Shown here one piece after another: positions 58,701 through 64,000 of a DNA stretch of 64,000 bases (its first letter is position 1; the number at the start of each line of letters is the position of its first letter). The notes below the pieces were generated by a model. The model searched no databases. It saw only the letters and a program-made list of their open reading frames with translations, and was not told the origin of the DNA. This DNA comes from Zonotrichia leucophrys gambelii (Eukaryota > Chordata > Aves > Passeriformes > Passerellidae), in NCBI RefSeq assembly GCF_028769735.1, contig NC_088172.1:62527075-62591074 (forward strand), given 5' to 3'. The position numbers were made by a program, and so were the translations under genes.

Positions 58701-61700
58701 GTATCAGCAAATGTCTCAAATTTATTTTCAGCCCAGACATGCCAAAATTGTTTTTAGTAAAATACAGAAATGGACACTTTCTAGCTATTTGAACCTGCTG
58801 TGATATATCTGTATTAGCCTTAATTACCTTGAAATGTAGCTCCAATTATTTTCTCTTTGGTTTTTTTAAAAAACTTTATTCAAATGAATGTTACCATTCT
58901 TTATTTTAAACACTTCACATTTACAGTCTCCCTGTGGACCCAGGCCAAAATAAGAAATGTATGTAAAGATGATAATTTCTTTTCTGTTGTAGAAGTTGGT
59001 TGGCTTTTACTTTTAATGATTATCTGTAACAGCTAATTGTATGCTCAGTGTTGCAATAACTGTTGAGCTATAGTTAGTATTTTATTTTTCTTGATCTTAA
59101 AACCTGTTTAAATTCTTACAATGACTGCCTTAACTTCAGCATTAGTATTTCAAGCATTATGTAAGGTGTGTTTTGCCAATGTTGAGAGTGTTGAGTCTGT
59201 GTGACAGCTATCCCATTGTCTGCAGTGGGACATACCATGGCAGCAGGCATCAAGGAGCTAATGAAGGTCTCCTATACTCAACAAAGGGCTTCTGGTCGAG
59301 CCACCTTCTGCCCCTTCATAAGAAAATGAAGATAAAGTTCCCAAGCAAGTGCCTACTTATGTATATTCTTATTCCAGTCCTCGGCAGTCCCTGTGCCATT
59401 GACTCGCTGTGCAGTTGTAGCTAAAGAGAGGACAATATGGACCTGCCTGATGTTGATTTGTCACAGAAGCACAATTTTAATTTTGTCTACCACAGTGCAC
59501 TCTGTCTTTTTAATAGTTGGAAAGGGTGGAGCAAAGGGGTATTTTTGAGTCAAAAAAGGGATTATTGCTATGGTAATACTGAAAAGGTCTTCCACAGAAG
59601 ATGCCCAGAGCACTGTCTTCTTTAGATTAATTTCTTCTGCTGCACTCTTCTTTTTTCTTTGTGATTAATCTTATGTTAATTATGCCAGAACTTAAATAGC
59701 TTAGATTTCTTTTGTGTGTGCTGAACTTTTACTATATTGAAACAGTGAAACAGTTGAAAAAATTTCAGGATTGAGAAATGCATAGTAAATGCTGTGCTGC
59801 TCCCCTACAGGGGAAACAAACACTTAATTTTGGAATTACTAGGAAAGTTACAAGCCTTTGCACTGGAAAATAGGTTTGAGATCTTGGAAAAAACCTTATA
59901 TGCTTCTAGTGTAGAGCTTTCTTTCCAGTAAGTGTTTCTCCAGACTGCATTGCAGTATTTCAGTTTTAAGTTCTTCATGAGCTTCTTGGTGCTTTAATGC
60001 TTAGCAATTCAGAACAACTTTCTCTATAAAACTGGCATTACTGACAAAGAATTTTAACATTATCAAAACTATCATTTCAATGCAGGGAAGCAAAGCAGCT
60101 TTGTCTGTTAGGAGCTATTACACCTTCTGAAAAACCATTTTCATGGACAGCTCTAACTGATGTCTAAAAGGAATTCTGAGAAAGCCTTACCTGTTCATTC
60201 TGCATCTCCCCACCCTCTCCCAGATGCTTGCAATTTCTTAGAAGCAAAATTTACTTTGTATGTGAGATTTATTCTTGCACTTACCCTAAGGAAGGGAAAG
60301 AAATGTTTTGGGGCCATTTTTCTTGTTTTGTTTTTCTTGTTTTTCTCTTTGGAGAAGTGTTAGATAGCAGTTTCAAATATCATAAATATGCCCTCCTTAA
60401 AAACAAAAAATAAATGGTACAAAGACACTTGCACTTTAACTTAAATATGAACTTTGACATTAATGTAATCCTCCTTAATGAACAGAACTAGTGATATGGC
60501 AACTTATGTAAGAAATTTTACTTTATGTTTAATTTTTTTTTGTAAATTGGTATAAGGATTGATTAAAACACTAGGTTTGTGCTCATGAAGTAAGCCCTGG
60601 CTCTCCACTTACAGGAGATTTGATTAAAGCATCTGGCATTTTATCTGTTTAAGCAAAGATCACTTCTGGTTTATAAGTATATACTGGGCCAATTGTTGCC
60701 CATTCACCTGCTCTTATATCAGGGAATTATAAACAGATTGAAGACAGCATTTACAGCATTTACTGATAGGATGCAAAAGACCATGAGACCTATTAAAGTA
60801 GATATCACTGCAATTTTATTCTAATAGATCTGGCACTTCTGAAAACTAGATTTTGAATCTTTTATTTCTTATTTTCAGGTAATTTTCAAGCTCATAGATC
60901 TGTCCACTACAAAGACTGGAGTCTTCAATGTAGTCCTTAGTCATTGTTGTCAGTCTTGGATATTTCCCACTGTTGATGAGAGAAGTGCCTTGACAAATGC
61001 TTTCTTAAATGCTGGAAATTATAGTGAACTTATCACTGAGGCTTGTGTCTTTGGAACTGTATTTAGAAAAGATCAAAGGTATACAAAAAAATTTTTGTGA
61101 TTTCTATTTTAAAATTTTGTGTGTTTTTTTTTTCTTTTACACTTTGAGATGACTATTGAAAAACTGAAAACAGATTTTGTATGTTACTCTGCTAATTTTG
61201 TTGCTTTGTCTTCTTTCATCTCTGAAGACCAATTCAGGATGTGCATGCCTTCATAGAAAATCTTGGAGAAAAATGTGCAGCAAATGTTGTTACAGAAAGG
61301 TAATGCTTTTGAGGATACAACTTACAGTATTTGGTGTGAATTGTGTCTTTGTCCTGGCTGATGCTCTGAGAGGAAAGATGCTGATTTTGAACTTGCCTGC
61401 TTATCATGCCATCATAGGATATCATGGGTTGGAAGGGACCCACAAGGAATATATTCATAACCTTTTAAAATACTGGTAAAAGCATTATACATCACATTAT
61501 ATTCATAATTCAAATACAAACTGTAGAAAAATGGATTTTCAGGAAAATATATTTCACTTGTTAATCTGACTGTGGCTGAAATAACTAGTTCCTCATTGTG
61601 TCACCTCAATAAAGTAATACTTTATAGGATGCTGAGCTAATACATACCTTGTCATTGTAAGAAAGACAGTTAAAAAACTCAGGTTTTAATGCAGCCAGAT

Positions 61701-63555
61701 TTTGAGCCACCTTTTTACCATTGGTTGCAAGCCCTTTTCTACTGTGTGCTGCCCAAAGGCTCTGCCTCCAGCCTTTGAAATGGGGATGTTTGCTACTGGA
61801 TTGTTGACTTTTTTTTTTTTTTAATAGTTTCACTCCCATTTTTATTCAGTGGAAGAAATTCAGGGAAAAAGTTATTTCACCTTTCTGAAGGTTATCAGAA
61901 ATGTTAGTAGTCTATAAAACCTGATCTTCTAAAAAAATCCACTGCAAAAGTTCACTACTCCTGTATTTTCCCCAAGAGCTTTTTGGTAATCATATATTTT
62001 CTTGTGATGCTTGCAGCTGTCACAACCTATAATGTCATTAATTTTATTCTTGCCATGAATTGTTCTGGATGTCTGTACTTAACTAATAGGAATGAATTGC
62101 TGTTTGGGATTAGATATTTCACCAAACTGTAAGCATAAATTAGTTATTAGAAGATTACAGATTACAGGCACAAAATTTTAAAAACTTTCTGATGCAGCTT
62201 TTTCTATGGAAAAGTTTTTTAAACACCTAGTCTATCTAGAGTTCTTTAGTAACATCTAAAAAGTTTTTTTAGATGTTACTAAAGAACTCTAGATAGACTT
62301 GGGGTCAGGTTTTGAACTCACTAATTTTTTTCATCACCAATGATGAACGGATTTTAAAATTGCACTTCTGGGTATTTTCATGTTGTCTCACTGTAGACAA
62401 TTTGATGGCTGTATCTTCCAGATGATGTTTGGTGCTTTTTTATGATTTAGGAATTATCTTTATGTCTAAACAAGTAGAGTTTGATTTTTATTTTTATTCA
62501 TATTTTACAGTACAAATCGAGATGATCACTTTGTTCGCATTTGTGCTGTTAAATTTCTGTGCTTGTTGGATGGAACAAATATCTTGCATAAGACGTTTAT
62601 AGAAGACATTTTCATCAAACTACTTGATAAGGTAAAATTTCTCTTGGTATATAAACGCACTGTTAGTACAACTAGTAAAATGCAAAATACTTACTGTTGA
62701 CAGGATGCATTTATTGTTGTTTGTGTAGACTCTAGATTTGCCAAGTAATATTCTTTTCTTTGTTAAGAAACTGAAGTTAATTCAACCAGAATAGTAAAAA
62801 TTGCCTTTTGCATTTATTTCTCTCTTTTTAGTGGATATTTTAGTTTCCTGGAACATTATCCAAATTGTAACCATTGTTCCTTTAAGAATCTTCCTTTAGG
62901 CTGCATTCTGAAGCACTGCATTTCACTTTAACTATTGCAGACTACCTCTTAAATTGAGAGAACTACTGTCTCCTTAGAATACCTTTATAGATAGAAATGA
63001 TGGAGAAGGTTGGGGTCCAGTTTTTGTTTATATGAGAGCTACTCATGCATTGGCAGGAGTCTAAAGTCAAAATTACTGCAGCTGCTGTTAGAACATGACC
63101 CATACGTTCTGGTACTGTTGAATCCTGCTTTTGTCTGACGAACTAGGAATGTGTGGGTCCCTCATTCCTCGCAATTAAGTACTGCAGAGAAATTATTAAT
63201 ATTTGTGCTGTGAGATCGACCAAGCAGGGAAAAGTGAGCTTTAGTAGATATTTACTTACTTTATTGTTTAATTATAAGCTTCAGAATTTAATTCTTAATA
63301 AATTAAGTAAATATATTTTCCTAAGCTTATGTTCAGTGCTGATCCCAGCTTTGTAGATGATGCTTTCTTAGTACAGGAGAGTGTATTTACATGTATTCAA
63401 ATTTAAAGGAAGAATAGGCTATAAACCTTTTAATTTTCTTTCAGGATGAGCTGGTGTCCAGGTCTAGAACACGCTATTATGCAAACTCTTTGCAGCATAG
63501 AATTAAAAACCGAGTATGGCAGACACTCCTAGTTCTTCTTCCAAAGCTTAACCAG
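39895..63555 (+). CDS. TARBP1: TARBP1, tRNA (guanosine-18-2'-O)-methyltransferase homologue; 5' 21 coding exons, 3' end outside window
   Basis: This is the gene-level entry; the exons are listed separately. The spliced exons give 3438 nt, or 1146 codons with no stop. Human TARBP1 has 1621 residues, so about 70% of the protein is here. Seen in sequence: splice phases agree at every junction, and the peptides follow the human order, for example FWWS and [10 protein letters not shown] (exon 2), [15 protein letters not shown] (exon 5), [19 protein letters not shown] (exon 8), [14 protein letters not shown] (exon 11), [16 protein letters not shown] (exon 17) and [10 protein letters not shown] (exon 21). 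Family knowledge: TARBP1 is the animal counterpart of yeast Trm3. It has a long alpha-helical, HEAT/ARM-like N-terminal part and a C-terminal SpoU/SPOUT domain that methylates G18 of certain tRNAs. Only the helical part is present here. No frameshift or in-frame stop suggests a pseudogene. Confidence 0.96.
40812..40909 (+). CDS. TARBP1: TARBP1 exon 2
   Basis: The acceptor ctccttag follows an 85 bp intron. The exon encodes FWWS, then [17 protein letters not shown], which is nearly identical to the human protein as remembered. It begins in phase 1 and ends in phase 0 at CAG|gtagga. Confidence 0.96.
41472..41510. repeat. Perfect inverted repeat, 16 bp arms, 7 bp loop (intron 2)
   Basis: The arms 41472-41487 (TACTAATAACCATTCT) and 41495-41510 are exact reverse complements, separated by GACGAAT. 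Confidence 0.93.
41716..41785 (+). CDS. TARBP1: TARBP1 exon 3
   Basis: The acceptor is gcatttcag and the peptide begins [18 protein letters not shown]. It ends in phase 1 at AAAG|gtaaga. Confidence 0.95.
42594..42742 (+). CDS. TARBP1: TARBP1 exon 4
   Basis: The acceptor is tttgtaaacag. The peptide contains [20 protein letters not shown] and HFLELYETK, both closely like human. It ends in phase 0 at GAG|gtaagg. Confidence 0.96.
43452..43504 (+). CDS. TARBP1: TARBP1 exon 5
   Basis: A short 53 bp exon after a T-rich acceptor (gcttttttcag). It encodes [17 protein letters not shown] plus two bases of an Arg codon. The donor is AG|gtaaac. Confidence 0.95.
44432..44529 (+). CDS. TARBP1: TARBP1 exon 6
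   Basis: The peptide [20 protein letters not shown] matches the remembered human PGQPIG...LGLKLQKFL. The acceptor (aaacccaaaag) has a poor polypyrimidine tract, but it is the only nearby AG that keeps the frame. The donor is AAAG|gtacat, phase 1. Confidence 0.92.
45599..45734 (+). CDS. TARBP1: TARBP1 exon 7
   Basis: The acceptor is tattttaag. The peptide contains [20 protein letters not shown], very close to human. It ends in phase 2 at TTAAG|gtaaaa. Confidence 0.96.
46762..46858 (+). CDS. TARBP1: TARBP1 exon 8
   Basis: The acceptor is cctctttgcag. The peptide contains [20 protein letters not shown], almost invariant relative to human. The donor is GTG|gtcagt, phase 0. Confidence 0.96.
47711..47800 (+). 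CDS. TARBP1: TARBP1 exon 9
   Basis: The acceptor is atttcttcag and the exon is 30 codons. The peptide includes [20 protein letters not shown], matching human SLRQEESLGRGTSLWTE. The donor is GAG|gtgaga. Confidence 0.96.
48509..48647 (+). CDS. TARBP1: TARBP1 exon 10
   Basis: The acceptor is cttcattcag. The peptide begins [12 protein letters not shown] and ends near [15 protein letters not shown]. This segment is less conserved than its neighbours, but its position and phase (ends phase 1 at GAAA|gtaagt) agree with the human protein. Confidence 0.94.
48648..50172 (+). other. TARBP1 intron 10
   Basis: AT-rich intron of 1.5 kb with no recognisable element. Confidence 0.85.
50173..50269 (+). CDS. 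TARBP1: TARBP1 exon 11
   Basis: The acceptor is tctttaatcag. The peptide [20 protein letters not shown] is almost identical to human. It ends in phase 2 at TGCAG|gtaagt. Confidence 0.95.
50561..50736 (+). CDS. TARBP1: TARBP1 exon 12
   Basis: The acceptor is tttttgtgtag. The peptide contains [20 protein letters not shown] and [14 protein letters not shown], matching human [20 protein letters not shown]. The donor is GATG|gttagt, phase 1. Confidence 0.96.
50737..53777 (+). other. TARBP1 intron 12
   Basis: A 3.0 kb intron. A more balanced-composition stretch at about 51.0-51.4 kb could be an old insertion but matches nothing I know. Confidence 0.85.
53778..53875 (+). CDS. TARBP1: TARBP1 exon 13
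   Basis: The acceptor is ccctccacacag after a 3.0 kb intron. The peptide contains [18 protein letters not shown] (human ESISEFILRRLTMNELNS). The donor is ACT|gtgagt, phase 0. Confidence 0.95.
54517..54678 (+). CDS. TARBP1: TARBP1 exon 14
   Basis: The acceptor is ctcacttttag and the exon is exactly 54 codons. The peptide starts [20 protein letters not shown], like human [20 protein letters not shown]. The donor is AAG|gtaatt. Confidence 0.95.
54679..56283 (+). other. TARBP1 intron 14
   Basis: A 1.6 kb intron. The 55.8-56.1 kb part has higher GC than its surroundings and a Cys-rich antisense ORF that I judge to be chance. Confidence 0.85.
56284..56477 (+). CDS. TARBP1: TARBP1 exon 15, ending at a GC donor
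   Basis: The acceptor is ttttacttag. The peptide contains [16 protein letters not shown], like human VVSMAALAMVCEAIDQ. The reading frame fits exon 16 only if the exon ends at 56477 in AACAG|gcatgt, a GC-AG intron. The nearest GT, four bases on, gives phase 0, and exon 16 would then be read as CTC ACG TGA with an immediate stop. Confidence 0.9.
56478..57143 (+). other. TARBP1 intron 15, GC-AG type
   Basis: The intron starts gcatgt after CAG and ends tttttttcacag. The frame of exons 15 and 16 requires this pair. Confidence 0.85.
57144..57399 (+). CDS. TARBP1: TARBP1 exon 16
   Basis: The acceptor is tttttttcacag. The peptide contains [19 protein letters not shown] (human [19 protein letters not shown]) and [20 protein letters not shown]. 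The middle is diverged. The donor is AAG|gtaaaa, phase 0. Confidence 0.96.
57486..57674 (+). CDS. TARBP1: TARBP1 exon 17
   Basis: This exon follows an 86 bp intron and is 63 codons. It contains the most conserved block in the window, [20 protein letters not shown], identical to remembered human. The donor is GAG|gtcagt. Confidence 0.97.
57675..60878 (+). other. TARBP1 intron 17
   Basis: The longest intron seen (3.2 kb). I recognised no repeat, RNA gene or extra exon; the human peptide is continuous across this junction. Confidence 0.85.
60879..61078 (+). CDS. TARBP1: TARBP1 exon 18
   Basis: The acceptor is tcttattttcag after the longest intron (3.2 kb). The peptide contains [18 protein letters not shown] and [20 protein letters not shown], both closely matching human. 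It ends in phase 2 at AAAG|gtatac. Confidence 0.96.
61228..61299 (+). CDS. TARBP1: TARBP1 exon 19
   Basis: A 72 bp exon with acceptor catctctgaag. The peptide includes [20 protein letters not shown] (human [20 protein letters not shown]). The donor is GAAAG|gtaatg, phase 2. Confidence 0.94.
61409..61452 (+). repeat. CR1 LINE 3'-end fragment (intron 19 of TARBP1)
   Basis: The stretch ATCATAGGATATCATGGG followed by GGTTGGAAGGGACCCA matches the characteristic 3' terminal segment of avian CR1 elements. Only about 45 bp are recognisable. It supports the avian or sauropsid assignment. Confidence 0.7.
62229..62299. repeat. Perfect inverted repeat, 34 bp arms, 3 bp spacer (intron 19)
   Basis: The left arm 62229-62262 (begins AGTCTATCTAGAGTTC) is the exact reverse complement of 62266-62299, with spacer GTT. 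It lies in transcribed TARBP1 intron 19, so the pre-mRNA would carry a long perfect hairpin. Confidence 0.97.
62511..62631 (+). CDS. TARBP1: TARBP1 exon 20
   Basis: The acceptor is catattttacag. The peptide includes [20 protein letters not shown] (human [20 protein letters not shown]). The donor is AAG|gtaaaa, phase 0. Confidence 0.96.
62632..63444 (+). other. TARBP1 intron 20
   Basis: AT-rich intron with nothing distinctive. Confidence 0.85.
63445..63555 (+). CDS. TARBP1: TARBP1 exon 21, last exon in the window
   Basis: The acceptor is ttttctttcag. The peptide contains [20 protein letters not shown], nearly identical to human. The donor is CAG|gtattg, phase 0. Roughly 475 more residues, including the methyltransferase domain, should follow outside the window. 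Confidence 0.96.
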
Positions 63556-64000
63556 GTATTGCTCTTGACAATTAATTTTTAAATAAATAAATACCTGCCT
63601 ATTTCAAGACCTAATTTGGTGTCATGCAAGCTGCATATGTTAAATTACAGCAGGGTATAAAAGGCATGTAACCTGTGGCTGATGTGGAAGTTCTGTGTTG
63701 TGGAAGTTTTATGTTGCTAAATTCTTTGTGTAAAGTCATGGATTTATCATGCATTTCTAGAGGACACTGCAAACTGATTCTTAGATTTGTGAATTTTAGG
63801 AGGCCAGATTGTTCCTGTTAAAGCTAACTAAAAGTTTGTGCTGACTATCTGATTAAAAGCTTTTCATTTAGTAAAAAAGTTGCTAGTTTATAAACAGTCA
63901 AGAAATTGACAAGTGTTACTTTCATCAAATGCTGCTTCATAAGAAAATATTTGAGAAGTATAATAAAGAAATTAGATGGTTTTAAAATGCTTTCATTTGC
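63556..64000 (+). other. TARBP1 intron 21, partial
   Basis: The intron runs off the window. No further exon is visible. Confidence 0.85.

Larger units (their letters stand above)
61300..62510 (+). other. TARBP1 intron 19
   Basis: It holds the CR1 fragment and the 34 bp-arm perfect hairpin. Confidence 0.9.

Overview
The window looks like vertebrate nuclear DNA, most likely from a bird. The reasons are one multi-exon gene with GT-AG introns, a first exon of extreme GC content inside a CpG island, few interspersed repeats, a CR1 3'-end relic of avian type, and two degraded MIR SINEs. A non-avian sauropsid is not excluded. There are no bacterial or organellar features.

The right part (about 39.8 kb to the end) holds the 5' two-thirds of TARBP1, the Trm3-like tRNA 2'-O-methyltransferase, on the + strand. 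I placed 21 coding exons (39895-63555). Their phases join without a stop into 1146 codons, and they match remembered human TARBP1 in order. The window ends in intron 21, so the C-terminal SPOUT catalytic domain lies outside. Intron 15 needs a GC-AG donor to keep the frame. Introns 1 and 16 are only 85 and 86 bp.

The left part (1 to about 39.8 kb) has no protein gene that I can support. It is probably the long region 5' of TARBP1. It holds two MIR relics, a 94-101 bp tandem duplication, several inverted repeats (one with perfect 29 bp arms), a (TC)n/(T)n tract, a strikingly G-poor A/C tract and a stretch that may be conserved non-coding DNA.

The most notable item is at about 24.8-28.1 kb. Scattered peptide motifs in shifting + frames line up, in the correct order, with gag, reverse transcriptase, RNase H, integrase zinc-binding domain, integrase C-terminal part and the pol tail of a Ty3/Gypsy (Metaviridae-like) retrotransposon. 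It is broken by stops, frameshifts and deletions, and a GAAA microsatellite of about 490 bp lies inside the RT region. Such elements are rare in birds, so this looks like an ancient fossil.
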